Shown piece after piece: positions 34,860 through 45,561 of a stretch of DNA of 49,552 nucleotides (position 1 is its first letter; each line of letters begins with the position of its first letter). The position numbers were made by a program, and so were the translations under genes. The notes under the pieces were generated by a model. The model ran no database searches, was not told where the DNA came from, and saw only the letters and a list, made by a program, of their open reading frames with translations. The DNA comes from Oceanisphaera arctica (lineage in GTDB: Bacteria > Pseudomonadota > Gammaproteobacteria > Enterobacterales > Aeromonadaceae), in assembly GCF_002936955.1 (NCBI RefSeq), contig NZ_MPZM01000022.1:1-49552 (forward strand), written 5' to 3'.

Positions 34860-36899
34860 ATGGAAAAGCTGCAAAGCTATGTGTCAGGCGAATGGCAGGC
34901 AGGAGCCGGAGCCGGTCGCCCGGTCAGGCATGCCGTCACCGGTGAGACTCTGTATGAAGTGACCAGCGAGGGTCTGGATATGGCCGCCATGCTGGCTTAT
35001 GCCAGACAGGGTGGTAAAGAACTGGCAGCCATGAGCTTTCACCAGCGGGCGCTGATGCTGAAAAACCTGGCCAGCCACCTGGCGGCCAGGAAGGAAGACT
35101 TCTATGCGTTGTCCACCGCCACCGGCGCCACCCGCAAAGACAGCTGGATCGATATCGAAGGCGGCTTCGCCACCCTCTTTACCTACTCCAGCCTGGTACG
35201 TCGTGAACTGAGTGACGAGCGCATCCTGATCGAAGACGACTGGACGCCCCTGTCCCGCAAGGGTGGCTTCGGCGCCCGTCATATTCTTACTCCCAAGCCC
35301 GGCGTGGCCGTTCACATCAACGCCTTCAACTTCCCGGTCTGGGGCATGCTGGAAAAACTGGCTCCCACCCTGCTGGCAGGTATGCCGGCCATCATCAAGC
35401 CCGCCACCGATGGCTCTCAACTGGCCCAGGCGGTGGTCAAGTCGGCCGTTGAGTCCGGCATACTGCCCGCCGGCGCCCTGCAGATCATCTGTGGCGGGGT
35501 GAACAACCTGCTGGACCTGCTGGGTCCCCAGGATGTGGTCACCTTTACCGGCTCGGCCCAGACCGGCCAGACCCTGCGCACCCACCCCAACTTCAACCGC
35601 CAGTCCATTCCCTTCACCATGGAAGCGGACTCGGTGAACAGCGCCATTCTGGCCGACGGTGCCGGCGACGACGCCATCGCGCTGTTTGTGCGGGAAGTGA
35701 TGCGGGAAATGACCACCAAGGCCGGTCAGAAATGTACCGCCATCCGTCGTGCCTTTGTGCCCCGTGACCTACTGCCCCGGGTAAAAGAGGCCCTGCTGGC
35801 CCGCCTGGGCAAGGTGGTACTCGGCGACCCGGCGAAGGAAGGCGTGACCATGGGACCGCTGGCCAGCCAGCGCCAGCTGAAAGACGTCTCGGAACGGGTC
35901 GAGCAACTGTCGGCTCAGGCCGACATTCTGTGCGGTGGCCATCTTGCACCATTCGACGTACTGGCCGACGACCCCGGTGCCGGCGCCTTCTATCCGCCGA
36001 CTCTGCTGCTGTGTAACCAGCCGAAAGAAAGCCCGGCGGTACATACTACCGAGGCCTTTGGCCCCGTCTGTACCCTGCTGCCCTACGACTCCGAAGACGA
36101 GCTGGTCGAGCTGGTTACCCTGGGCGAAGGCAGCCTGGTGGCGTCCCTGGTGTTCGAGGCCGGCCAGGATGTGTCCGAGCTGGTTGGCCGTCTGGGCCCC
36201 TGGCATGGTCGCCTACATCTACTGGATCCGATCAGTGCCGAAGAAAGCACCGGCCACGGCTCTCCCCTGCCCCATCTGGTGCACGGCGGCCCCGGTCGCG
36301 CCGGTGGCGGCCAGGAACTGGGCGGTCTGCGCGCGGTCAAGCACTACATGCAGCGCACCGCCATCCAGTCCTCGCCGGGCGCCATGAGTCAGATCACCCA
36401 CAGTTGGAACCAGGGCGCACCCGTGGTGACAGACCGGGTACATCCGTTCCGCAAGTACTTCGACGAGCTGGCTATCGGTGAACAGCTCAAGACGGCCCGC
36501 CGCACCGTGACTGAAGCCGATCTCGTCAACTTCGGCTGCCTGAGCGGCGACCACTTCTACGCCCACATGGACAAGGTTGCCGCGGCCGAATCCCTGTTCG
36601 GCGAGCGGGTGGCCCACGGTTACTTCGTGGTGTCCGCCGCCGCCGGCCTGTTCGTGGACGGGGCTCCGGGCCCGGTGATTGCCAACTACGGCATGGAAGG
36701 ACTGCGCTTTATCGAGCCGGTGAAAATTGGCGACAGCATACAGGTGGAGTTCACCTGCAAGCAGAAAACCCGCAAACCAAAGCGCAATCCGGAAGACCTC
36801 GCTCAGGGCGTGGTGGTCTGGGATATAAAGGTCAAGAACCAGCGCGATGAACTGGTGGCCAGCTATGACATCCTGACCCTGGTGCAAGCGAAAGACTGA
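34860..36899 (+). CDS. paaZ: bifunctional oxepin-CoA hydrolase / dehydrosuberyl-CoA semialdehyde dehydrogenase
   Basis: PaaZ opens oxepin-CoA and oxidises the resulting aldehyde with NADP. The 679-residue protein is a natural fusion of an aldehyde dehydrogenase (about residues 1-515; FTGSAQTGQ, Glu255 and Cys292 in [11 protein letters not shown]) and a C-terminal MaoC-type hydratase (about 530-675; SGDHFYAH with Asp564 and His569). E. coli PaaZ has the equivalent residues at nearly the same numbers. Start ATG 34860 is preceded by GGGAGAGG. It is divergent from the paaA operon. Both active sites are intact. Confidence 0.97.
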   Translation: MEKLQSYVSGEWQAGAGAGRPVRHAVTGETLYEVTSEGLDMAAMLAYARQGGKELAAMSFHQRALMLKNLASHLAARKEDFYALSTATGATRKDSWIDIEGGFATLFTYSSLVRRELSDERILIEDDWTPLSRKGGFGARHILTPKPGVAVHINAFNFPVWGMLEKLAPTLLAGMPAIIKPATDGSQLAQAVVKSAVESGILPAGALQIICGGVNNLLDLLGPQDVVTFTGSAQTGQTLRTHPNFNRQSIPFTMEADSVNSAILADGAGDDAIALFVREVMREMTTKAGQKCTAIRRAFVPRDLLPRVKEALLARLGKVVLGDPAKEGVTMGPLASQRQLKDVSERVEQLSAQADILCGGHLAPFDVLADDPGAGAFYPPTLLLCNQPKESPAVHTTEAFGPVCTLLPYDSEDELVELVTLGEGSLVASLVFEAGQDVSELVGRLGPWHGRLHLLDPISAEESTGHGSPLPHLVHGGPGRAGGGQELGGLRAVKHYMQRTAIQSSPGAMSQITHSWNQGAPVVTDRVHPFRKYFDELAIGEQLKTARRTVTEADLVNFGCLSGDHFYAHMDKVAAAESLFGERVAHGYFVVSAAAGLFVDGAPGPVIANYGMEGLRFIEPVKIGDSIQVEFTCKQKTRKPKRNPEDLAQGVVVWDIKVKNQRDELVASYDILTLVQAKD

Positions 36900-36902
36900 T
36901 AA

Positions 36903-36998
36903 ATGAGTGACGGGGATCCCCTGTCGACCGGACTTGCTGTTTGGTTGCCGAAGAAGAAAAAGAAACAGAAAAAGAAGTGCCTGCCACAGGCAATATGA
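36903..36998 (+). CDS. lysine-rich micro-ORF after paaZ (candidate, 31 aa)
   Basis: An ATG three bases after the paaZ stop opens a 31-residue frame MSDGDPLSTGLAVWLP followed by KKKKKQKKK and CLPQAI. Eight of nine consecutive residues are lysine, encoded by a purine-only tract (36951-36977). There is no strong ribosome site, so translation would rely on coupling to paaZ termination. I recognise no family. It could instead be a chance frame in a trailer sequence before the terminator at 37025. Confidence 0.35.
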   Translation: MSDGDPLSTGLAVWLPKKKKKQKKKCLPQAI

Positions 36999-37024
36999 CA
37001 GACTACTGTCAGTCTCCTTTTTAT

Positions 37025-37049
37025 GCCGGTCTCAATGACCGGCTTTTTT
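37025..37049 (+). terminator. rho-independent terminator of paaZ
   Basis: GCCGGTC (37025-37031) pairs with GACCGGC (37037-37043), loop TCAAT, followed by six T residues. Confidence 0.93.
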
Positions 37050-37080
37050 ATTCTTCAGTGCGAGTGACGAGGGAATGAAC

Positions 37081-37127
37081 AAAAAAAGGGGGCGGCGTTA
37101 TTTTTACAACGCCGCCCCCTTTTTTTA
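37081..37127. terminator. bidirectional terminator between paaZ and ydjA
   Basis: A perfect 19-bp stem (37081-37099 with 37108-37126; core GGGGGCGGCGTT) has seven A residues on one side and seven T on the other, so it can stop both the paaZ transcript and the convergent ydjA transcript. Confidence 0.95.
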
Positions 37128-37140
37128 TATCAGGTGCTGA

Positions 37141-37695
37141 TTACGAACCGAAGTAGCGCACGAACTGCGCCGGATCCCGTTCGGGCAGTTTGCGTACTTC
37201 CACCTGAGCCGTACCCAGATACAGGAAGCCGACGATCTGGTCCTGCGCGTCCAGGCCCAACGCCTGATGCACATTGCGGTCGAAGGCAAACCAGCCGGTG
37301 CGCCAGATGCCATTATAACCCAGCGCCAGCGCCGCCATCTGCATCGCCATCAGGGCGCAACCGGCGGAGATTTCCTGCTCCAGCTGTGGCACCTTGTCGT
37401 GGGGCTTCACCTTGGCCACCACGGTAATAACCATGGGCGCGCGCAGCGGCGCCAGCCGGGCTTTCTCGATCGTCTCGGGAGACTCGCCTTTAGCTTCGGT
37501 TGCGGCGGCCAGAATGTCACCCAGCTTTTTCCGCTGCTCACCGCCGAACACGATGAATTCCCAGGGGGTCAGGGCCGCATGATCCGGCGCCCGCAGCCCG
37601 GCCTTGAAAATGGTCTCCAGCTGCTCGCCCGCCGGCGCCGGCTCAACCAGTCGAGGATTGGAGTGGCGATTGAGTAACAGTTCCAGTGCATCCAT
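37141..37695 (-). CDS. ydjA: NAD(P)H nitroreductase YdjA
   Basis: This 184-residue FMN protein is the minimal nitroreductase-fold YdjA. It starts MDALELLLNRHSNPRLVEPAP, very close to E. coli YdjA, with the FMN-contacting RHS near the N-terminus, APDHAALTPWEFIVF, and the C-terminal GFLYLGT. NAD(P)H-dependent reduction of nitro or quinone compounds is likely; the true substrate is unknown. It is convergent with paaZ and has no operon partner. Confidence 0.95.
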   Translation of the reverse strand: MDALELLLNRHSNPRLVEPAPAGEQLETIFKAGLRAPDHAALTPWEFIVFGGEQRKKLGDILAAATEAKGESPETIEKARLAPLRAPMVITVVAKVKPHDKVPQLEQEISAGCALMAMQMAALALGYNGIWRTGWFAFDRNVHQALGLDAQDQIVGFLYLGTAQVEVRKLPERDPAQFVRYFGS

Positions 37696-37917
37696 GATTT
37701 AAAACCTTCTGTAACAAGCTCGAATTTCGATGCCCGCTACCTTAGCAGCACAGCGCCCGGGCATAAAGTCTTTGAGGCGCAGTACCACAGCACCCCCACC
37801 CCGCCTCCCCCTGCCGATAATCCACCGTCATGTCTGTTTTTCCGCTGCCAAGGGGGAGGAGCAGTTCAGTGCCAGTCTGTAAACACAGCACCGTTTTCTC
37901 CTCACCCCTCACAAGCT

Positions 37918-39964
<2,047 letters not shown>

Positions 39965-40102
39965 CTAATGGATAAAATGGCCGTTTTCAAACACTTGTTT
40001 TAGCCCCGGTTTTCACGGTAAACCGGTCACCGCTCGTGGTATTGTGCCGCAGCTGCCGTCATAATGGACCGATTAGACAATTATTCCGATTAAGGCGTTG
40101 CT

Positions 40103-41938
40103 ATGTGGTTTGCCATCAAGTGGTTATTTCGTACTCTGGGCCGGGTGCTGAATGCCATTCGTCTCCTGATAACCAACCTGCTGTTTCTAGCCGTACTGGT
40201 GTTCGTGGTGCTGATCTTCAGCGCCGGGGATGACGCTCCTGCATTGCCGGCCAAGGCCGCCCTGACCCTGACCCTGACCGGCCCCGTGCTGGAGCAGGAA
40301 GCCACCGCCAGCCCCCGGCGTCTGGCCGAAAAGTGGCTATCTGGCGATACCACACCCCCGCCCATGACCCTGAGTCAGATCAAGGAGGCCCTGGATCGGG
40401 CCCGCAACGATGAGCGCATCGGCGCCCTCGTGCTGCGGCTGCAGAACATGAGCGAGTCCAGCCTGACCAAGCTGGATGAAGTCGGCGAAGCCATCGAGGG
40501 CTTCAAGACCTCCGGCAAGCCGGTGTATGCCATCGGCGACTACTACACCCAGGGTCAGTATTATCTGGCGGCCCATGCCGACGAAATTCTGCTGAACCCG
40601 GCCGGCGCCGTCACCATTCAGGGCCTCGGCGTCTATCGATTGCACTACAAGTCGGCCTTCGAGCGCTTCAACATCACCCCTCATGTATTCCGGGTGGGCA
40701 CCTACAAGTCGTTCGTCGAGCCTTATCTGCGCGACGACATGTCCGAAGAGAGCCGTGAAGATACCCTGCGCTGGCTCGGCCAGCTGTGGCAGCATTATCA
40801 GGACAACATAGTCCGACTCCGGAAAATTCCCGCCGACCACATCAACCCGAGCAAAGAACAGCTGCTGAGCCGCTTTGGCGCCGTAAATGGTGACCCGGCC
40901 CGCTATGCCCTGGAGCAGGGTCTGGTCGACCGGCTTGCCAGCCGTAACGAGATGCTGCAGACCGTGGCCGAACAGGTGGGTTGGGACAGCCAGGCCAACC
41001 GTTACATGAGTGTGGAAATTCCCGCCTACCTCAGCCACAGCGCGCCGCGCAAGAATGCCGCCCCGGCGGTGGGTCTGATCACCGCCAGTGGCGCCATCAT
41101 GAGTGGCGATGCGGGCTCCAATACCATCAACGACGAATACCTCGGCCGGCTGATCGATGAAGCCCGGCTGGATGCGGACATTCACGCCCTGGTGCTGCGT
41201 ATCGACAGCCCCGGCGGCAGCGCCTTTGCCGCCGAGCAGATCCGCAGCAGCCTGCTGCGCTTCAAGGAAAGCGGCAAGCCGCTGGTGGTGTCCATGGGTA
41301 GCATCGCCGCCTCCGGTGGTTACTGGATAGCCGCCGACGCCGACAAGATTTACGCCGCACCCACCACCCTCACCGGCTCCATCGGCGTGTTCGGCCTCTT
41401 CCTCACCTTCGAGGAAGCCTTCGTGAAGCTGGGTCTCCATACCGATGGTGTGGGCACCACCGACTTTGTGGGGGCGGGCCTGACCACCGGTCTGCCGGAA
41501 CACACCAAGCAGCTGATCCAGATGGGAGTTGAGCACACCTACGATCAGTTCGTCGATTTGGTGGCCAAGGGCCGAAGCATGAACCCGGAGCAGGTGGAGC
41601 GTGCCGCCCAGGGCCACGTCTGGACCGGACAGGACGCCAAAGAGCTGGGGCTGGTGGATGAGCTGGGTTATCTGGACGATGCCCTGGCCGGTGCCGCCGG
41701 TCTGGCCGAGCTGGCGGAGTTCAGCGTCAAGCCGGTGAAACTGCCCAGCTCCGCCAAAGAAATGCTGCTGGAACAACTGCTGCTGGACTCGGGCGTGCTG
41801 AGCGACTGGGCCACCGCCGCCCTGCCGGCGGTATTGCGTCCGGCCGGTGAACAGCTCAAGAGCGAGCTGACGGCCCTGAGCCAGTTCAACGATATTCGCG
41901 GCCAGTATGTGCTGTGTGTGGAATGCCAGGAGTTTTAA
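40103..41938 (+). CDS. sppA: signal peptide peptidase SppA (67K type)
   Basis: SppA is a membrane-anchored serine protease that digests cleaved signal peptides on the periplasmic face. The 611-residue protein has one N-terminal membrane span (about residues 20-40) and two tandem S49 domains. Lys202 (TYKSFVEPYLR) and Ser404 (IAASGGYW) fit the Ser/Lys dyad of E. coli SppA (K209, S409). AAGGCG precedes the ATG. Its stop overlaps the ansA start by one base (TAATG), so the two form an operon as in E. coli. Confidence 0.96.
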   Translation: MWFAIKWLFRTLGRVLNAIRLLITNLLFLAVLVFVVLIFSAGDDAPALPAKAALTLTLTGPVLEQEATASPRRLAEKWLSGDTTPPPMTLSQIKEALDRARNDERIGALVLRLQNMSESSLTKLDEVGEAIEGFKTSGKPVYAIGDYYTQGQYYLAAHADEILLNPAGAVTIQGLGVYRLHYKSAFERFNITPHVFRVGTYKSFVEPYLRDDMSEESREDTLRWLGQLWQHYQDNIVRLRKIPADHINPSKEQLLSRFGAVNGDPARYALEQGLVDRLASRNEMLQTVAEQVGWDSQANRYMSVEIPAYLSHSAPRKNAAPAVGLITASGAIMSGDAGSNTINDEYLGRLIDEARLDADIHALVLRIDSPGGSAFAAEQIRSSLLRFKESGKPLVVSMGSIAASGGYWIAADADKIYAAPTTLTGSIGVFGLFLTFEEAFVKLGLHTDGVGTTDFVGAGLTTGLPEHTKQLIQMGVEHTYDQFVDLVAKGRSMNPEQVERAAQGHVWTGQDAKELGLVDELGYLDDALAGAAGLAELAEFSVKPVKLPSSAKEMLLEQLLLDSGVLSDWATAALPAVLRPAGEQLKSELTALSQFNDIRGQYVLCVECQEF

Positions 41939-42951
41939 TGCACCAGAAAAAAATCTACATCGCCTACACCGGCGGTACCATCGGCATGCAGAAATCCGCC
42001 AAGGGCTATGTGCCCCAGGCGGGCTTCATGACCGATTGCCTGGCCAGAACCCCGGAGTTTCATCGTGCCGAGATGCCGGCCTACCATATTCACGAGTACG
42101 ATCCCCTGATCGACTCTTCGGACATGACGCCCGCCGACTGGCAGCGGATTGCCGATGATATCAAGGCCAATTACGACGACTACGACGGCTTCGTGGTGCT
42201 GCACGGCACCGACACCATGGCGTTTACCGCCGCCGCGCTGTCGTTCATGCTGGAAGACCTGGACAAGCCGGTGATCGTCACCGGCTCCCAGATCCCCCTG
42301 GCCGAGCTGCGCTCCGACGGCCGTCCCAACCTGCTCAACGCCCTCTATGTGGCCGCCTGCTACCCCATCCACGAGGTAGGGTTGTTCTTCAACAACCGCC
42401 TGTATCGGGGCAACCGCGCCAGCAAGGTGCACGCCGACGGCTTTCAGGCCTTCGACTCGCCCAACTTTCCGCCCCTGCTCAATGCGGGCATCCATATCAG
42501 CCTGGAGTCGGGTATGCTTGGTACCACCACCGGCAAGCCGCTGACCGTCAGCCCCATCACGCCCCAGCCCATTGGCGTGGTGACCCTCTACCCCGGTATT
42601 TCCGCCGAGGTAATCGGCAACCTGCTGCAGCAGCCGGTCAAAGCGCTGTTGCTGTTGTCTTACGGGGTGGGCAATGCGCCCCAGAACGAGGCCATGCTAA
42701 CCCTGCTGGCCGAGGCCTCGGCCCGGGGCGTGATTATCGTCAACCTGACCCAGTGCCTGCGCGGCACCGTCAACATGGACGGCTACGCCACCGGCCACGC
42801 CCTGGCCCAGGCCGGGGTGATCTCCGGTTACGACATGACCACAGAAGCGGCGCTGGCCAAGCTGCACTATCTGCTGAGCAAAAACCTGCCGTCGGAAGAA
42901 ATACGCGAGCTGATGAAGCGGAATTTGCGCGGGGAATTGAGCCGGGCGTGA
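41938..42951 (+). CDS. ansA: type I (cytoplasmic) L-asparaginase
   Basis: AnsA hydrolyses asparagine to aspartate and ammonia. The 337-residue protein has TGGTIGM with nucleophile Thr14, HGTDTM with Thr91 and Asp92, and NRASKVHADG with the catalytic Lys, all at the positions known for E. coli AnsA. There is no signal peptide, in agreement with a cytoplasmic enzyme. Start ATG 41938 overlaps the sppA stop and has AGGAG at 41927-41931; the frame is open eight codons upstream, inside sppA. Confidence 0.96.
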   Translation: MHQKKIYIAYTGGTIGMQKSAKGYVPQAGFMTDCLARTPEFHRAEMPAYHIHEYDPLIDSSDMTPADWQRIADDIKANYDDYDGFVVLHGTDTMAFTAAALSFMLEDLDKPVIVTGSQIPLAELRSDGRPNLLNALYVAACYPIHEVGLFFNNRLYRGNRASKVHADGFQAFDSPNFPPLLNAGIHISLESGMLGTTTGKPLTVSPITPQPIGVVTLYPGISAEVIGNLLQQPVKALLLLSYGVGNAPQNEAMLTLLAEASARGVIIVNLTQCLRGTVNMDGYATGHALAQAGVISGYDMTTEAALAKLHYLLSKNLPSEEIRELMKRNLRGELSRA

Positions 42952-42960
42952 GGCCCATCT

Positions 42961-43030
42961 CGTAGGGTCCATTTCAATGGACCTGCCGTGTCATCATGTA
43001 ACGATATGGTCGAATGAATTCGACCCTACG
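42961..43030. repeat. 70-bp inverted-repeat unit with CGTAGGGTC ends
   Basis: Ends CGTAGGGTCCATTTCAATGG (from 42961) and the complementary AATTCGACCCTACG (43017-43030) form an imperfect palindrome. The motif AATTCGACCCTACGA recurs at 49193-49207, so this is a dispersed small repeat. Confidence 0.75.
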
Positions 43031-43038
43031 AAACACGG

Positions 43039-43176
43039 CCCCTGTAGGCGCCCATTTATGCGGCGCAATCCTGCAGGCACATCGGGATTTTCAGGTGCGG
43101 CGTATGATCTGCAGGTTCGGCGTTGTGGATATTGCCCAGCTTCGCTGGGCCTGCCGGCTAAAGCGGCATCTACAAA
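43039..43176. repeat. palindromic REP/MITE-like unit 2
   Basis: The left arm CCCCTGTAGGCGCC then TTATGCGGC (43039-43064) is complementary to the right arm GCCGGCTAAAGCGGC then TCTACA (43153-43174) with mismatches. An internal perfect hairpin GCCCAGC-TTC-GCTGGGC lies at 43134-43150. Organisation and TGTAG/TTTA motifs parallel unit 1 at 14868-15008. It fills the gap between convergent ansA and the response regulator gene. Confidence 0.72.
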
Positions 43177-43198
43177 GTACACGTTTCTTCCTCACGTT

Positions 43199-43783
43199 TT
43201 ACCCCCGATACAACTGCCAGTGATTGAGCAGCTCGGCCATGTTGGCGACGTTCAGCTTGTTCATGGCCGAAGCGCGGTGCACCTCCACGGTACGCACCGC
43301 CACACAGAGTTGTTCGGCAATGGCCTTGTTGGTCAAGCCCTGGGCGACCAGACTGACTACTTCCCGTTCCCGGGCCGACAACCGGGTGAAACACTGGTGC
43401 ACACGGGCCTGCTCGACCAACTGATCTACCTTTAGCCGGGCCTGAGCCAGCGCGGCGGTCAGGCGACGGGCATCTATCGGTTTTTCAAGAAAGTCCACCG
43501 CGCCCAGTTTCATCGCCTCCACCGCTTGAGGCACATCGCCATGACCGGTCAGCAAGATCACCGCCACCGTGCTGCGGCGCTGTTGCAGGACGCTTAGCAC
43601 CGCCAATCCGTCCAGTTCGGGCATCGCCAGGTCCAGCAGCAGAATGGCCGGCTTCTTATCATCCAGCTCATCCAGAAACTGCTGCGGACTGGACCAGCCC
43701 TGGCTGCCATGCCCCATGGCATTCAGCAGAAAACGATTGGCCGCCACTACCTGTTCGTCGTCGTCCAGAATGTAAATCTGCAT
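43199..43783 (-). CDS. FixJ/TtrR-type response regulator
   Basis: This 194-residue regulator has a receiver domain (phosphoacceptor Asp51 in LLLDLAMPELDG, acidic DDDE at residues 7-10, and Lys in DFLEKPID) and a LuxR/FixJ helix-turn-helix (about 134-188, LSAREREVVSLVAQGLTNKAIA). Its start overlaps the kinase stop by one base, so the two are co-translated. It resembles TtrR and other partners of PhnD-like sensor kinases, but no tetrathionate reductase genes are in view. Confidence 0.94.
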   Translation of the reverse strand: MQIYILDDDEQVVAANRFLLNAMGHGSQGWSSPQQFLDELDDKKPAILLLDLAMPELDGLAVLSVLQQRRSTVAVILLTGHGDVPQAVEAMKLGAVDFLEKPIDARRLTAALAQARLKVDQLVEQARVHQCFTRLSAREREVVSLVAQGLTNKAIAEQLCVAVRTVEVHRASAMNKLNVANMAELLNHWQLYRG

Positions 43784-45561
43784 CAGGCCTCCTCAGGCAA
43801 AAACAGCGTGGCACGGGTACCCCGGCCGGTATTCACAAGCGTCAGGCGTCCACCCAGGCGCAGCGCCAGCCGATGGCTGACCAGCAGCCCTATGCCCATG
43901 CCGTGATAGTGGCTGGCCGGCAGGCTCTGCTGCATCGCCTCGATAATGCTGTTGTCCACCCCACCGGCATCGTCTTCTACCGTCAGACGCCAGCCCCCCA
44001 CCTCGTGGTGAGCGGTCAGCAACATGATGCCACCGCTGCTTGTATGGTCATGAGTCGCACAGCCATGAGTCTCATGGCCATTAGCCAAACGAGCATGGGC
44101 ATCCAGCGCATTACCGAGCAGATTATTGAGAATTTGCTCAACCGCCGGACGCACCGACAGCAGGGTTCCGGCCTCGGTTCGAGCCGACAATCGCACCCCC
44201 TTCGCTTCTGCCCGCGGGCCGATTCGCGCCACCAGCTCCCGACACAAGTCCGCCGGTTCAAACGCTTCGGCACAAGGCAAGGGCTGGGTGGCCCACTGGC
44301 GAAAGCGGCGAATTATGGCCGCGCCCCGCTCGGTTTCCGCCACTATATGGCCGAAGGCCTCCTGTTGTGGCCCGGTATCGCTCACCAATTCACCTGCCTG
44401 GGCATAAGCCTGAATCGCCGACAGCGGCTGATTCAGCTCGTGAGCCAGACCGGTGGCCATTTCGCCCACCAGGATGCGTTGTCGTGCCTGGGCTAACTCC
44501 TGCTCTTTGTGTTGCATCAGATCATGTAATTTATCCCGCTCCTGGGTGCGCCTGAGCAACAGCAGGGTCACACGATAGTGATGCAGCAACATGGCCAGCA
44601 CGACGATCACGAGTGCGGCCAGAAAAGGCCAGTAGCGGTCCAGTAGCTGGCGCAGCAGCCGCAAGATCGAGGCCGGATCGGATGCCGGGCCCAGCTGCCA
44701 GTCTGCCAGTAACCGTTCGACTTCATCCAGCCGAATGGCCGCCCCCCACAAAGGGCGCCCCTGATGCTCCAGATTGAGCAAGGCCCGGCTAATGGCCCGC
44801 AACACCCCTTCATCTACAGCGCCTACGGCGGCGAAACTCCAGCCCGGATACAGCGGTGTCGAGCGCATGCAAACGGCGTCGTCTTCCACCATCAGGGCGC
44901 GAAAGTCGGCCGCCTCGATCAGACCTTCCTGCGCCATGCTTTCCAGCAGACAGGTCGGCAGCATGGCCGCCGTCAGGGCGCCGTCTCGCAACAGATAAAC
45001 CAGGGCATCCACCGGATAGCCGGTAAAACGAAAATTCAGTTCTGCAGGCAAAATGCCCCGGCGGCGCAACTGCTCCGCCACCAGCAGATAGCCACCAAAG
45101 GCCTGTTTATGCACCGCCCCTACCAGCTGGCCCCGCAGCTGTTCGGGCACGGTAATGCCGCTGTCGGCCCTTACCAGCAGGGTGGCAGCCACGCTTTCTC
45201 GTGCCTGGCCATAATGAGGGTCCAGATAAGACGCCAGCCAGTTCAACCCCCGGCCCCGATTCAACACGAAGTGCGCCGGGTTGGTTACCACAAAGTCGAG
45301 TTGTCCGGCGGCCAGCGCCTCGTCCAGCTGCTGCTGGGTGAGATAACGGCCTTCAAAACGATGCCCGGTCAAGGCGCCATTCAGCGCCGACAGCGTCGGT
45401 GCCCATTCGGCTCGGGCCTGGGCCTCGCCCCGAAAGGCCAGAAAGCCCACCCGATACTGGTCGGCCAACGCCTGCGAACTCAGCAACAGCAGCAGCCACA
45501 AAATGAGGCCATGACAGAGAGGCCCTTTCCGGAGCCTGAGCCTGCTGCGCCGATTCGCCAT
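43783..45561 (-). CDS. TtrS-like sensor histidine kinase with PhnD-type sensor domain
   Basis: This 592-residue kinase has a signal/membrane segment (about 16-33), a periplasmic PhnD/phosphonate-binding-like domain (about 36-295), a second span (about 311-326), a short coiled region, HisKA with His374 (GLAHELNQPLSAIQ), and an ATPase domain with the N box (Asn480-Asn484), DDAGGVD, and GMGIGLLVSHRLA. A His-rich insertion (residues 494-511) interrupts the ATPase domain between the N box and G1 box. Start ATG 45559-45561 overlaps the upstream gene stop. The domain order matches TtrS, but the signal sensed is unknown. Confidence 0.92.
   Translation of the reverse strand: MANRRSRLRLRKGPLCHGLILWLLLLLSSQALADQYRVGFLAFRGEAQARAEWAPTLSALNGALTGHRFEGRYLTQQQLDEALAAGQLDFVVTNPAHFVLNRGRGLNWLASYLDPHYGQARESVAATLLVRADSGITVPEQLRGQLVGAVHKQAFGGYLLVAEQLRRRGILPAELNFRFTGYPVDALVYLLRDGALTAAMLPTCLLESMAQEGLIEAADFRALMVEDDAVCMRSTPLYPGWSFAAVGAVDEGVLRAISRALLNLEHQGRPLWGAAIRLDEVERLLADWQLGPASDPASILRLLRQLLDRYWPFLAALVIVVLAMLLHHYRVTLLLLRRTQERDKLHDLMQHKEQELAQARQRILVGEMATGLAHELNQPLSAIQAYAQAGELVSDTGPQQEAFGHIVAETERGAAIIRRFRQWATQPLPCAEAFEPADLCRELVARIGPRAEAKGVRLSARTEAGTLLSVRPAVEQILNNLLGNALDAHARLANGHETHGCATHDHTSSGGIMLLTAHHEVGGWRLTVEDDAGGVDNSIIEAMQQSLPASHYHGMGIGLLVSHRLALRLGGRLTLVNTGRGTRATLFLPEEA

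Noticed and set aside
36507-36899. Independent MaoC hydratase gene at the end of paaZ
   Set aside because: The domain is in frame with the aldehyde dehydrogenase part with no internal ribosome site; PaaZ is naturally a fusion.
40103-40222. Classical cleavable signal peptide on SppA
   Set aside because: The hydrophobic stretch is long, begins after residue 18 and lacks a clear cleavage site; an uncleaved anchor is expected for SppA.
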